DNA of 52,386 nucleotides from Zygnema cylindricum (taxonomy: Eukaryota > Streptophyta > Zygnematophyceae > Zygnematales > Zygnemataceae). Under the pieces are notes generated by a model. It ran no database searches. It was not told the DNA's origin and was given only the letters and a program-made list of their open reading frames with translations. The number at the start of each line of letters is the position of its first letter. Positions within the stretch are counted from its first letter, which is position 1. The position numbers and the translations under genes were made by a program. The stretch spans positions 1 through 52,386 of the forward strand of contig JBBHKE010002872.1 in NCBI GenBank assembly GCA_037447655.1, read 5' to 3'. Below are positions 23,901-35,170 of the stretch, in pieces.

Positions 23901-26900
23901 GATGCTTGTTGAGGAGAAGAAATTGTTGCTAACGTCAACTTTGAAGTCCACCAAAGTTTGGAGTTCAATCGTGAAATCGCCTGTGAGAAGGTTGTTTCGC
24001 AAACTTCTGCAAGCAATAACCCCAGTAGGTACAGCATGGGTCGCTATTTTTCTCCTCGCTTGTAATACATGCCACATAAGATTTCTGTCTACCACATTTA
24101 ATATAAAATATAGAGAATTATGCACACACACAACCAATTACCGCACTTTAACACTAGATAACTCAGGTATGTCATCCATGGTGGGGCATATTTAACCCTC
24201 CACACCGTTTTGTAAACTATGCATGATCATCAACATTACTCAATGTTTAAATGAAGATATAAATTATAACAAGCTTTTGATTTTTGGGAAAATGAATAAT
24301 GAAAATTGCATAAAATACTGATTTTTAGAATGTTGGGATTTTTTCGGAGAGACGACGATAACCATTTCATCTTTATGTGATTTCTTGTTTCTCCTTTATT
24401 TGTAGAATTTGAATTTTGAATTCTCAAGTTTTAGGTATCAAAAGACATCTGAAGGTTTTGACAAGGATGGCCATTAGGACTTTTATGCGTGACATCTTAA
24501 AAAATTCAAGGCTAAACAAATGTTCTTGTTACTATTGTCATCGCGCCATTTTAAGCATATGTGTCAAATAAAATCTCATAATGACAAAATTAAGAGATTT
24601 AACTTACAATTCTTCAAGTTTTTTAAGACTGGAAAAACTTGCCGGCATTGTGCCCATCCACTTGTTAAAGGAAAAATCTCTGCATAAAAATTAAGATACG
24701 ACATGAAAGGTTAGGTAAACGAAAATGGGTTCTTTTGTGGTACAAAGTGAGATCAGCAGCTTGAATGTCTCCTTACTTTTGTAGTAAAGCCAAAAATCTG
24801 GGCAGAAGTTGGATCAACTTACAATATTCGCAACTTGCTTAGGCTGCCTATATTTGCAGGTAAAGTACCATTGAAATTGTTCTGATCCAGATACCTGGAA
24901 AATTCATTTGAAGGAGTTGACTTAGCTCTAAGATTGAACGACCTTATCTCTAACCCGGCATGCAATCGACCTTTAGCCAAAAAATAACAATATTAATCTC
25001 CATACGAGTATGCAATCCATCATCATTTCTGCAAAGCATACGTTAGGGATGCTTAGGTACAAGTGTTCCACGTTGACTTAAACAGAATTGAGAGTTTGTG
25101 CTTGTAATACTTACAACACTTGGAGTCTTGGCAAACTCATAAGACCAGAGGGAATTGGACCTATAAGATTGTTTCTAGAGAGGCGTCTGCACAATAACAA
25201 CCATGATAGTAAAGTAGAGAGCAATTTACTTGAAATCGGGGCATCATTATTTTGCATATACAATAGAGCTTTCGAATTTCTCTGGCATATATTTGCTTTC
25301 CTCTAAAGTTTTGACCAAAAAAAGAAGGTGCACTTTCTGATAAAGACCCTTGTTTGCATTCTGTTGGACCCTTGTAAACATTGTCTTGGAACGGGTAAAC
25401 AAATAACGACTTTTACAATGAAGGTGCCATATTTATCAGCTTGAAAGTAAATATAAAGATACAACAAATACAAAGTAGATTTACAATAAACGTAATGTTT
25501 ATAAAAAACGTCATTTACTACTACTGCGTGTTCTCTTCTCTTTGAGTCAGCATCTCCGCCCTAATTTGCATCTTGCAATACATCACCTTTTAAAGTTTTG
25601 CGGCAGTAATTGTTAAATGTTCGTGAATATGCTGTAACGATTGAACTGGGTTTAAATGGTTTGAAGGATGTCGAAACACACCAAGGAGAGGTATTGATAA
25701 GAGTTCAACAAAACAAGGCTTAAATGAGATGCGCCAAAGTTCTAAACTTTTGTAGGGTTTGCGTATGCTTTTTATCGCAGTTTAAAAAAATCCCACACGT
25801 TTTTGCACTAAATACATTTTCTTTTAATGAATGCGTTTTTCCAAAAAAATATTTTGACGATTGATAGCAGCCAAACAGAAAACTGTATAACTCTACTTCG
25901 AGCACAGAAAAATTAATTTAATAATACTGAATTTGTCCTGAGAAATTGGAGTGGGGGAAACAGAAATGGTTATGCTCACAATATTTTAAGCTTTTGTAAA
26001 TTTCCCAGAGACGTTGGAAGAGGTCCACTCAAGTTATTGAAAGACAAATCCCTAAAGGCAAATCATTGTAAAATTGTTATAACCATGTTATGCTCATGTA
26101 ATCAAATCCTTTTTCCAATATGTTCATGGAAGTAAAAAAATAAGTTGGAGTTCACTATGATCATGCATGTTTATCTTCTGCTAATGCAGAAAATGGAAAT
26201 TCTGCCAAAAAGCTTTAGTTTCTATTTAAGCCTAAAAAACGCCCATCATTTCACGTACAGCTCTATAAGGGTATCCAAGAGGCCTATGGCATCCGATATG
26301 TTGCCTCCAGAGACAATTGCTTGGAGTGTTCTGAATCACAAAAGAAAAACCATTGAGAATCAGTTTATTCTTTTTACAGCTAGTGCATGTTTTGAGAGCC
26401 ACTAATCAGACAAGTACAAAATAACATGAGGGCTGGAGCTGAAAATTGTGGATAAATCAACCTGTGTTCATGTACCATTGATAAAGTTTCGAATGCAGGT
26501 TAGAGCCAGGTAGGACTCGTCTGATGAACCTTCACTCCCCTTAGGAGGCATTTCAGTGGTGCTATTAAAGAAACCGCTAACCTTTCAGCTTGATGAGTTT
26601 TCTAGTATCGGATTGATGGCGGGGTTTAGGGCTTTCTTTGTATTAATAATCCCAAGGGAGGGGTTGCCAACTGCTGCCGATAAAAGAGAACGGGCTTAAA
26701 GAATGTGCTAAAAATGAGCAAAGTCACATGACTGCTAATTATGAAAGAAAAAGTCGGAGAAAGAAAAAGCGAATACCTTTCAATCCATTCAATCCTCTTT
26801 TAAACGGACGCCTTAGTAAGATACCAAACATGACGTATATGCATGGTAAAATTTTGCAGATACATCTTGGGGAAATCAAAGGTTGTGGAGAATGACCAAG

Positions 26901-27272
26901 TTATAATAGTGAAAGGTATATAATTGTTGTTATTGGGAAGAGCTATATTCAGGCGGAAATTAGGCATTAAGAATGTTCAAATTATTTTGATAGACAACTC
27001 ACCATACGGATAATTATCAAATTAGTTAGAATATTGTTACGTATAGACAACAACTTTGTTTTATGAATGAGAAACTGATATTCTTTAGAGTTACATAAGC
27101 TGTATCGGATGCACGTTATAGCCAATAAAAATTTAGAGGACTTACACTTTGGTTACGGTCTTGTTCTCACAAACCACGTTAAACCACTTGCATACGTCGG
27201 TTGTGTTTTTCCATGACGAAAGTCTGTTTGCTCGATCGATCAAGCCAGCTTTGAATTCTAGCAAGATGCTTC
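15894..27272 (-). CDS. LRR-EGF-papain protease-EGF-LysM multidomain protein
   Basis: Exons joined by GT-AG introns encode about 910 residues: LRR cap, LRRs, EGF-like, C1A cysteine protease, two EGF-like modules and up to four LysM-like modules, ending TAA at 15894-15896. Exons, high to low: 27146-27272, 26259-26330, 25980-26051, 25115-25186, 24823-24894, 24608-24679, 23660-24006, 23178-23402, 22461-22690, 21536-21679, 20026-20245, 19440-19619, 18597-18740, 17676-17794, 17040-17129, 16634-16741, 16286-16501, 15894-16115. All phases match; the 23402 acceptor (GATAG) is weak and is chosen for frame. A better-looking acceptor at 23461 (CTGCAG) breaks the frame. The first exon, expected to carry the signal peptide, is not found; it should end in phase 1. 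Catalytic Q, C, H and N are all present, so an active extracellular protease is inferred. LRRs suggest protein binding and LysM glycan binding. No membrane segment was seen. I know no standard plant C1A protease with this layout. Confidence 0.82.
18040..18487. mobile_element. MITE-like hairpin repeat, copy 2 (in an intron)
   Basis: Ends are CACCGTGTATCGCTATTAG and, inverted, GACCATGTATCGCTATTAG. Inside, AAAACATCTTTTCT and AGAAAAGATGTTT recur in both orientations, giving nested hairpin arms, as if two ~215-bp units were joined. It lies in the intron between 17794 and 18597 of the main gene. The right end of a related copy may survive at about 19371 (AATAGCGATAC). Confidence 0.7.
18597..19619 (-). 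CDS. Two EGF-like exons after the protease
   Basis: Exons 19440-19619 and 18597-18740, both phase 1 at either side. They read NPCGSGICIVSGTTNLCACN...TCAPG and NPCGVGVCVNS...CVCPMGYSASEAENLLTCVPG. The shared NPCGxGxC...CxC...TCxPG pattern marks them as tandem copies of one module. They probably act as a spacer or binding module between enzyme and LysM part. Confidence 0.85.
20026..23402 (-). CDS. Papain-type (C1A) cysteine protease domain, four exons
   Basis: Exons 23178-23402, 22461-22690, 21536-21679 and 20026-20245. The mature enzyme starts about WNWVKRRAVASIKDQQNC. The oxyanion Gln is in KDQQ and the nucleophile in CSTCWVFAS (intron within the Ser codon just before TCW). EQQLLNCS and a CSVGGW segment follow. 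The His is in GVDHAVVVVGYD and the Asn in WLIRNSWGPNWG. The usual CGSCW box reads CSTCW. About 55 residues separate the preceding EGF-like module from the mature start, and I see no ERFNIN or GNFD motif of an I29 inhibitory prodomain. Domain length, about 215 residues, is normal. Confidence 0.93.
20827..20970. repeat. GA-rich / (GA)n microsatellite in an intron
   Basis: Purine-rich GGGAGA units grade into a clean (GA)n run at about 20920-20962. It lies between protease exons at 20245 and 21536. Confidence 0.9.
23660..24006 (-). CDS. Exon: last LRR plus EGF-like module
   Basis: It starts SLRNNLLTGDF (end of the LRR array), then has a cysteine-rich part with SDCERFCNTTQPRGICGGHG and CTCDKGYATSENYATC, an EGF-like pattern. 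The donor TTTTG/GTAAGT leaves one codon base (phase 1). An exon with the same borders and phase occurs at 30747-31030. Confidence 0.85.
24608..26330 (-). CDS. Five 72-nt LRR exons
   Basis: Exons 26259-26330, 25980-26051, 25115-25186, 24823-24894 and 24608-24679 are each exactly 72 nt and phase 2. Each codes for one 24-residue plant LRR, for example LSFNNLSGPLPTSLGNLQKL and LSRNNLIGPIPSGLMSLPRL. Donors are GTAAGT, GTGAGC or GTACGT and acceptors end in AG after T-rich tracts. The first repeat is divergent. The LxGxIP motif is that of plant extracellular LRRs. Confidence 0.9.
27146..27272 (-). CDS. Exon: LRR N-terminal cap domain
   Basis: Translation gives SILLEFKAGLIDRANRLSSW, then CKWFNVVC and NKTVTKV. 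This is the LRRNT_2 pattern of plant LRR receptor proteins (LLEFK..L.D....LSSW...C.W..V.C), which normally follows the signal peptide. The acceptor is ACCAG/GAAGC and the donor is GTAAGTCC. The exon begins with two codon bases, so a preceding phase-1 exon is expected. An in-frame ATG at about 27325 could be an alternative start, but gives no convincing signal peptide. Confidence 0.85.
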
Positions 27273-28145
27273 CTGGTCCCACATCATCAATGGAGAACCC
27301 ACAATAAACCGCAATCATTACTTAAGTGAACTTTTTCTAGACGTGGCAAGATATGTAGTCCCGTGTGCAGTAAAATGTTTGTGCATCACACATTTGGCCA
27401 CTTCCCAAAAAGAAAAACTTTATACATTGTTTAAATACAAGAAAAACTAGACACCAAGATTTGAACGTGGAGTATCACTGATATTTATTATACAAAAAGT
27501 GGTAGTAGGCCATTAATCGATCCTATCGATCCTATGCGTGAAAGTATGATAGATTTTCTTTTCCAAAACTTCACCTCTTTGAAGGTATGCGCTCTCCCTG
27601 TCAATATACTACCATATTTTTCTTTTTTTTTGCTCTTTTGCCCTTTGTTTGACGTTTATGTCGCACATTCAAACAATACTCTTTTTCTCAAGTATTCAGT
27701 TTCATTGCATGGTGTGTGCAATTTGATTAAATTACGGGATAATTAGTCAAATTGTCCTCCGTGTAATTCATCATAACGATAATAGAAGTATACGTAAAAT
27801 AAATTCAGATTCCTTCATGCCTTTTTCGCAAGTAATTTTTATTATAGAACACTGCAATATCGAGAAAATCGATGCATAAACGATTTTAGTTGGTTAAGCC
27901 TTCCATTTGTGTAACGATGAGGAAATCAACACAATGTGTAGTTGCTTTTCTCGAACCGTAACCTCTCAAACAAACATAATAAACGGAGCACTTTTATTTT
28001 TATGTTTTACGTGATGTCAATAATTAATGTCAATGACATTTTTTTCTGGGAGAGTGTATATTAATAGTATAGAAAGTATTAAGCATTTGTCATTTTAAAA
28101 TATTTTTTGCTGCATTCTCCTTGTATGGGGTATTACCGGGTGATC
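27273..28145. other. Upstream flank or first intron of the main gene
   Basis: AT-rich DNA in which the missing first exon could lie, but no convincing signal-peptide exon with a phase-1 donor was found. No recognised promoter box. Confidence 0.35.
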
Positions 28146-28703
28146 TTGGGGGGGGAGGAGGTGGGGGTGATGGAGTAAAGGGAGGAGGCGGCTTTGGACG
28201 AGATAGGGGAGGTGGCGGAGGTGGGCGAGGACGAGGGGGAAGAGGACGTGGGGATGGTGGAGGAGGGGGAGGACGGTGGAGGGGCCGAGGTGGGGGTAGT
28301 GGCGGAGGGGAGGGAGGTGGGGGGTGGCGGAGGAGGAGAGGGAGGAGAGGGAGGGGGAGGGGGGGGAGAGGAGGTGGAGGTGGTGGAGGAGGGGAGGGAG
28401 GAGCGGGAGGAGGGGGGGGGGACGAGGAGGAGGAGATCGTCGAGGAGAGGGGGGGACGAGGAGGAGGGGATCGTCGAGGAGGGGGGGGACGAGTAGTTGG
28501 GGGTGGTGGAGGTGAAGGAGGAGGGGGGGGACGAGGGGGTGGGGGGTGGTGGAGGAGGAGGGGGAGGAGAGGGAGGAGAGGGAGGAGGGGGGAGAGGAGG
28601 TGGGGATGGTGAAGGAGTGGGAGGAGGAGGTGGGGGTGGTGGAGGAGGAGATGGAGGAGAGGGTGGAGGGGAGGGAGGTGGGGAGAGGGGTGGAGGTGGT
28701 GGT
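28146..28703. repeat. G-rich purine tract (GGGGA/GGAGG)n
   Basis: About 560 bp of almost pure purine, mostly GGAGG, GGGGA and GGTGG units, on the plus strand. Runs of four to nine Gs are frequent, so G-quadruplex or triplex formation is likely. Long open frames on both strands (poly Gly/Arg or poly Pro/Ser/Leu) are by-products of the composition. On the minus strand the frame is preceded by a hydrophobic stretch SLISIGLVLAMFCS near 28720-28760. Confidence 0.9.
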
Positions 28704-30746
28704 TTTGTCACTGCAAAACATTGCAAGAACAAGTCCAATTGAAATCAAACTCTTTCTTGTCAAAAACCAGCAATTTAAAATAATAACAATACTTCATTGA
28801 AGGTGTCAATACATGTTACCGAGGCATGAAATGCTTATGGGGGCAGGGATAGGTGCTTTGCAAGTCATTTTATTCGTTGCATATTTTTAAAGGACGGCGG
28901 ACGACGAAAGATGTCCGAGGTCTCGAAAGAGGTACAAAAAGTAAATGAATAGGTCTAGAGAAGGTGGGGATAAAAAGTTGAAATGGGGGGAAACAAGGAG
29001 TTGCTAGTGGCGGAATTGAAGAAGGTTACGAGAAGAATGGATAATGCGGCAAATTGGAGTTAGAAAAAGGAGTGCAAAGACGATGAGATGATTTAAAATA
29101 ACGTAAAAACGTGCAGGCATCATTTTATGCTATTTTCCAAATGTGTTCGCATCCGCGTTTAGCGTTAAATCAATTTTACCCGTTCTTTTTTTGCATAACT
29201 TCACTTTTTTCCATTCTAACATTATTTCATGTCTACGTGTTCGTGTTTACATCGATATTTGCTTTCAAATTCATCTTAGAAACCTGTCCAAGACCAACCA
29301 ACAGTAAAGTAAAAAATTAGGGGATGTTTTTTCTTGTGACAACCAATGATCTAAACTAATACCTAAAGAAATGGCAAAAAAACAACCTCTTAAATTTAAT
29401 TCAATAATTATAAACAAGGGTAACATAACTCGCTTTACGTTTTCCTTCCTTCAACGCTTTTAGAAAAATCAGTCCATGTTCAACGATCATTTTATAGATA
29501 TTTAAAACATTGAACAACATTTAAATTTTTCGGATTGAGCGTTAAAAATTTGCCAACTTGGAAGGGACCCATTTTTTTTGAGGCCGAAAGGTTTTGCGCA
29601 CAACTCACGAGGCGGTCAAATTAAAGGTTATTAATCTATAAAAGCAACTTTCGTGCATTTGGCAGCAGAAAGTTAAGTGTCACGGAAATCACAGATAATT
29701 ACCGATGTCTGAGGAAATTAGTAGCGAAGAAAATGGACGTCCATGGATTCTGGGGGCTGAATAATTTAACCTCCTAAATTTTCAACGAAAAAATACACGT
29801 GCTAAAAGGACTTGGACGTTCGGAAAATAAGTTCTAACTCCAATCTGTACCAGAGCTGACTTTATGACGAAAATTTTTCATCTTGCCAAACAAAAATGCA
29901 AAATTATTATCATGTGCGACTTGACTATGGGGAAAATACATGACGGAGTTTTAGAATTTTGAAGAGTGAAAGTCTATAAACGGTGCTAACAACCAAAGGC
30001 ATTGGCCCAATCCTCTTATAAGCCCTTCAGGTAAATTTTTTATCTAAAAAGTCGGAAACATAAGAAATAAAACCTGGGGAAAATGACAAACAACCCGTAA
30101 ATGCAACACTTTTTTACGATAGCCCATATACCCGTAAATGTTAGTGAAAGCAGAGTAAACCTTCCAACAGCAGAAGGTTTTTCCACTGAACTTTTCCGCT
30201 AAATCTAGAATAAGAGAAGCATCGTTGCACTCAAACTAGCCACCTTCGTCAGATTATTCTGGAATAGTAATAATATTTTTCAGTAAATCAAACATAGCTA
30301 AAAATGCAGTCCGGTATTGCACGTGTACAGGAAACATATCTAAACCAATTTATTCAAAATTTCAATTTTTTTTAAAGACTTCCTTACAGAAAATGACACC
30401 ATGTTACCCAATTGAATTTTATGCATGTGTAAAAAAGATAAGCTGAAGTATTAGCCTGAATTTTTCTCAAGTAAAAAAAATTATTTTCCACGATTGTAGA
30501 CAATGTGAAAAATGGCTGAGAAAAAAGAGAAAAAAAGTGTAGAACTTGAGCGTATGGAGAAAAATAGATCTACTTTTAGAACTACATGCTCGTAATCTCT
30601 AATTATTTGATATTTGTGGTATATATCTGCCAAAAGTAGATACTCGCTACATGAACTAGAAAAGTAAAAAAGCTCAAACTTGCCAACGTTTGGCTGTCCA
30701 AAAAAAAATTTGTTTCTAGAATACATCTTGGCAAAGGAAGACATAC
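28704..30746. other. Intergenic, no recognised gene
   Basis: AT-rich DNA separating the orphan LRR-EGF exon from the main gene. I looked for papain or LysM exons downstream of the orphan exon and saw none. Confidence 0.4.
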
Positions 30747-31030
30747 AGTCGCAAACGAACTTGTTTGCTCGATTGTTGTATCCGGCATTACATGCACATG
30801 TACGTGAAACTCCGTCCGTGCCCTTAGAGCATGTACCGCCGCCCGCACAAGGCCCTCTTGCTTGGGTTGCATTGCAAAACGCTTCACAATCGCTTTTACT
30901 TCGTTGACTTTTCAAGTCACAACCATATGAAAGGCTTGACTCAAACAAGCAATTGGCACCCAACTCTTCACAGCTTGGACGTCCATTGCTTTTGAAAATA
31001 GGCCCCGTGAGGTAGTTGTTTGAAATATTC
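30747..31030 (-). pseudogene. Orphan LRR/EGF-like exon, paralogue of 23660-24006
   Basis: It has the borders ACAG/G and T/GTATGT with the same phases as the main-gene exon. It reads ISNNYLTGPIFKSNGRPSCE, then SDCEAFCNATQARGPCAGGG and CACNAGYNNRANKFVCD. FCNATQARG aligns with FCNTTQPRG of the main gene. No LRR exons upstream and no protease exons downstream were recognised. Splicing it onto the next LRR-cap exon (27272) would create a TGA at the junction. It is therefore probably a remnant of a tandem duplicate, though the frame of the exon itself is intact. Confidence 0.7.
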
Positions 31031-31740
31031 CTGTGAACATTGTCCGCATAAAAAAAAAAAACAGCTTGGAAAACCATGGAATGATGACGACGACGTGTCT
31101 TATAAATAAAAATGCTTATAAAAACATGAACCTTGACTCATAACAAACAAATCATATAAAATACATGCAACAAAGATTTCACACCGGAATTAGAATCTAA
31201 GCACTGTTTAAAAAGAAAGTACTTTCTTAACCAAAATTTGAAATTTTAAGATTTTTTCAAACAATATCCATATCTACTACACATGAAATAGTTTATTACC
31301 CAAGAAGACTAATTGACAAAGAATGTCATTCTACTAAGACATGCATAGAGTCAATAGACGATGTTATTGACATTTTGTGCACATTCTTAGAATATTTTTT
31401 ATCTGAAAGTCTCAACTCCTACAAATGACATTTAAAAATGTGGACATATAAATACTATTATTTCTAATTTTCTAGTGTATTTTTTATAACATTTTTACTT
31501 TATTCTTATTCTTGAATATTCCTTTGTAATTTCTTATTATTTCTTCAAACCACCGCTCCCACTAAAAGTTCATAAAAATCTTGGAGAAAAACAACCTTTA
31601 TAATCCTTCCTTTCACCACGTTTCCCCTCTTTGTACCCCTAAAAGCACGCCATAGCCCTCCGTCTCAAACGGCCTATCGAGCCTCCATGGCCATATCTTT
31701 CCCTCAGAAAACCCTCCACTTTTCCCATTTCCAAATTCAC

Positions 31741-31925
31741 TACTATTATCGTCATTCTCTCCTTCCACTCCTCCCCTATCCTATCCTCTTCCTCCTATCC
31801 TATCACCTCTTCCTCCCCCCTCCCTATCCTATCCCTCTCCTCTTCCTCCCCTCACCTATCCCTATCTATCCTCCTCTTCTAATCTCCATCAACTATCCCC
31901 TCTTACTCTCTATCCTCTTCTCTTC
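31741..31925. repeat. Polypyrimidine CCTATCC/TCCTCTT repeat
   Basis: Imperfect CCTATCC and CTCTTCCTCC units over about 185 bp. Confidence 0.7.
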
Positions 31926-32751
31926 CTGCTGTTCTCATGCCCCATCCTCCATCATTTTTATTCAATTATTGCACCTATTTTTTGATGGTATTTAATGTTA
32001 TCATAAGTAACAGAATTTTATGACATTGTTGTCGCTATCATTTGTCAATATAAGAACTTATTATTGTTATTAATATTTATTTTTCAAACATCTTAAGTTA
32101 TTACCCTTTTACTAACTACTAGTTATTAATAATATTATTGCTAAATGTAATTGTTATCAATAATTGTTATTATTTTATCAACTCCTATAGTTACTACTTG
32201 TTAATAACGTTAATTATTCAAAATCATGCGCATTACTATTTTTTGTTAATAAATGTTATTGCTTCAACTATGACTATTACTATGACTATTACTTAGCCCA
32301 CCGTCTCAACAAGCCTATTGGACCTCCATGGCAAAATCTTTCATTCTAAAACCCCTCATTTTTTTCTATTTTTATATAACAAAAAATTAGCTCTTACTTT
32401 TGTTGTTTTTTATTTAATATTTTGATTATTCATTTTAAACAATTGATGTCTATTATAAATTCTTGACTAAAACTTTACATATGTTTAATTATTTCCCTAC
32501 TCTCCTTAACATAGAATATAGCCATGATGTGGTGTGTCTTACAAGTATCGGAGGGATGACAGTTGACCGATGGACGATGGAATGCTTCCACTCAATTGGT
32601 TGTTAGATAGATATCTATGGCATCGAACATTCATATCCCACCAACACCCATCCCCAAAAGCGTCTAAAACATAGAAATATTTAACTTTATGTGAATAATA
32701 CTTAAGATAAAAAACATTTAAGTGCTATTTTTACCTCTTATAACGTCAATT

Positions 32752-32990
32752 TTCTCCTCTCACTCTCCCTCTCCCTCTCTCTCCCTCTCCCACTCTTTTT
32801 CGACTCCTTCGCCCTCTCCCTCTCCCTTTTCCTCTCCTTCTCTCTCACCCCCTCCCTCTCCGCTTCGTCACACAAGTTTCCCCTCCCTCTTTCTCTCCCT
32901 CTCCTTTTACCTCTCCTCCTCCTCTATGCTTCTCTCCATCTCTCCTCTCCGTCTCTTATGCTCTCCCTCTCCCTCTCCCCCACCCCCACA
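32752..32990. repeat. Polypyrimidine (CTCTCC)n repeat
   Basis: Imperfect CTCTCC units, almost free of purines, over about 240 bp. Confidence 0.8.
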
Positions 32991-34703
32991 AAAAAATAGA
33001 TTATTATATTTATCCATTTAATGTTTCGACAACACATTGATTTCCATCACGAGCCTTTTCCCCCCCTCCTCACTATCCACCCACTTCTTCCTCAGTGACA
33101 CATGATATTCAATATTTTTTTTAATTAGAAATAAAAAGCAAAGAAGTGAACTAAAATTAAACTTCAATTAAAAAAAATGATGATTGACAAAAATATCTAA
33201 AAGTAAATCTACTTTTGTTCAATTTTCTACCATTCTCTTGCCCCAACCCCGAACTTGATGCAACTATCTCCAGTTTGATGAGAAAATTCAAAAGTAAAAA
33301 CAAACATAATGTTATCTTTGATATTTGCTTTTTATTTATTTATATATTTGACGCACTTGATTTCCATATAAGATGCATCCCCTATCCAAAGGTCCACTCA
33401 CAAAGATGTCAGTCGTGTGATTTTGCCGATCTCCACCGCAATGGTCCCAATTAATCCTAAGCCAGAAATATTCCTGAACCCCGCTTTTGAAACTTAAAAA
33501 AGAAGTCCTTACATCTTTTCCTCTCCTCCTCAACCCTCCTCTCTTATCTAACTAGAGGGATATTTCTACCTCTTTCCATGTTTTAGTTCAACGAGTTTCC
33601 AAATACTTACTTCCTCGCACCCCTTTGCTCTTGTATAACATATTTATTTTGACACCTCTCTCATTGGTTTCATGAACGAGTCACATCATTATCTTCCAAC
33701 TCAATTCCTTTCCCCCGTTTTATTTTGAAAAGGAAAATTGAACTTGTCGAATCTAGTTGTCAAACAAGACATTTATTTCTCTTCCCTTTCCCTGTTCCAC
33801 CTTTTTGTCCCGGATTAGAAACAATTTAAGTATTCGTACTCCCAAGTCATTGAGCAACTTCCCTCATTCTCTTCCCCACCCCTCTAGCCATGATAGGATA
33901 CTACACGAGATTATCCAACTCAAGGAGAATTGAAAATACTCAGCTCGCGACGCCAAAAAAAAAATTATCAGTGGATAAATCAGAAAACAAAACCGTTTAG
34001 TATTCACCCTTTAAGAGGGTCTAATTTGACATCTAATATATGGCCTACCACACAAAACAAGAATAAAATGAAAAATGTTTAACTGTTTTGAAAGGAAAAA
34101 TGTTGCACAATCACACACTGTGAAAACAAGACTACAAGGAAAAATAATACATTAACCATATTACCATTAACAAGGCTACAAAAAATGGAAAAAAAAACCA
34201 CAAAGAACCAAACGAAAAACATTGAAGCACTATAACCAAGGTAAGAATCATAAAACCAAAGCTACAAAGAAAAAAGACCAAATATCCTAAAACCATAACA
34301 AAGCGTAAAAAACATTCCTCAAAAAACTTAAAACAAACAGACAGTGAAAACTATTTTTTTCCATGATTTACAAATTTAATATGTAGATATTACGTCCACG
34401 ATTTTTCATGGACAGGTGTACAATTCCTCAATCAAAAAAAATATCCAAAATTTTATGGGTTGTGCAAGGTAACGTAAATCAGCCACAAAAAAATGTTGTT
34501 TTGAAAGCTTTAGTCCTCTCGATGCCTCAGGTGTGAGGAGAGAGATGTGTTTTAGGACTTAAAATATTTCTGGTAAGTCTGGTTCAGTGTGAACTCGATT
34601 TATTGTTACATTAACAAACTGGGGAGTACACCGATACATACACTTCCAGAAGACGGGTCGTCACAAGGAAGGAGACGTTCCAGAATATTTGTATATTGCA
34701 TAG

Positions 34704-35170
34704 TTCAAAATTAGGCGTTTTTATGGTAGGCCTTTGGTAGGCACACAAAACTTGGCACAAAACTCGCGCAGAGTAGGCATACTGTATGTGAGTGCGTTAT
34801 GCACACTCTTGTACGAACGTACGAATCTGACGTATCATCCTAGAACAGCGCACGCTGCCGGACGAAATTTTTTAGCGAACTGACACGGCGTAGGATGACA
34901 TTCAGCGGGAAAAATAACCCGAAAAAAAAAAAAAGGGACGTAAGTCCTATCGTAAGTTGTGTTACGGGCTTTTCATGTGATCTGCTTAGATCGCTACTTT
35001 GATCAGCGACCGTCCGATCGTCCAAATCTGACGCACAAAAAATACCTCAAAACTCACAGAAAAATAAAAATCTGTCCGAATGTTTTTTAAAATATAGACA
35101 TGACGTTTAATTCTCTATCGATCGATGTGCAACTCAACTTCGTTACTATTTTTTTTCATTTTGCGACCCT
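34704..35170 (+). repeat. Dispersed repeat, copy A of an inverted pair
   Basis: From GCGTTTTTATGGTAGGCC to CATTTTGCGACC this matches, in reverse orientation, 47389-47849 at an estimated 80-85%. It has no coding content and no clear terminal repeats of its own. It could be a solo LTR, a MITE or the terminal repeat of a larger element. Confidence 0.75.

Larger units (their letters stand above)
31031..34703. other. Intergenic, AT- and pyrimidine-rich
   Basis: No gene recognised. Two pyrimidine-rich patches stand out: CCTATCC/CCTCTT repeats at 31741-31925 and CTCTCC repeats at 32752-32990. Long open frames in these patches follow from the composition. Confidence 0.5.

Noticed and set aside
28095-28763. 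222-residue Pro/Ser/Thr-rich minus-strand frame, extensin-like, with a hydrophobic start
   Set aside because: Composition follows from the purine tract; no extensin SPPPP periodicity with Tyr motifs and no ATG before the hydrophobic part. Kept only as a remark on the repeat.
30000-30230. LRR-like wording on the minus strand (DLAEKFSGK-type) upstream of the main gene
   Set aside because: No 72-nt exon with splice sites and the leucine spacing is poor.
31687-33021. Pyrimidine-tract frames rich in Leu, Pro and Ser that look membrane-like
   Set aside because: Low-complexity CT-rich DNA; no start context, homology or splice structure.
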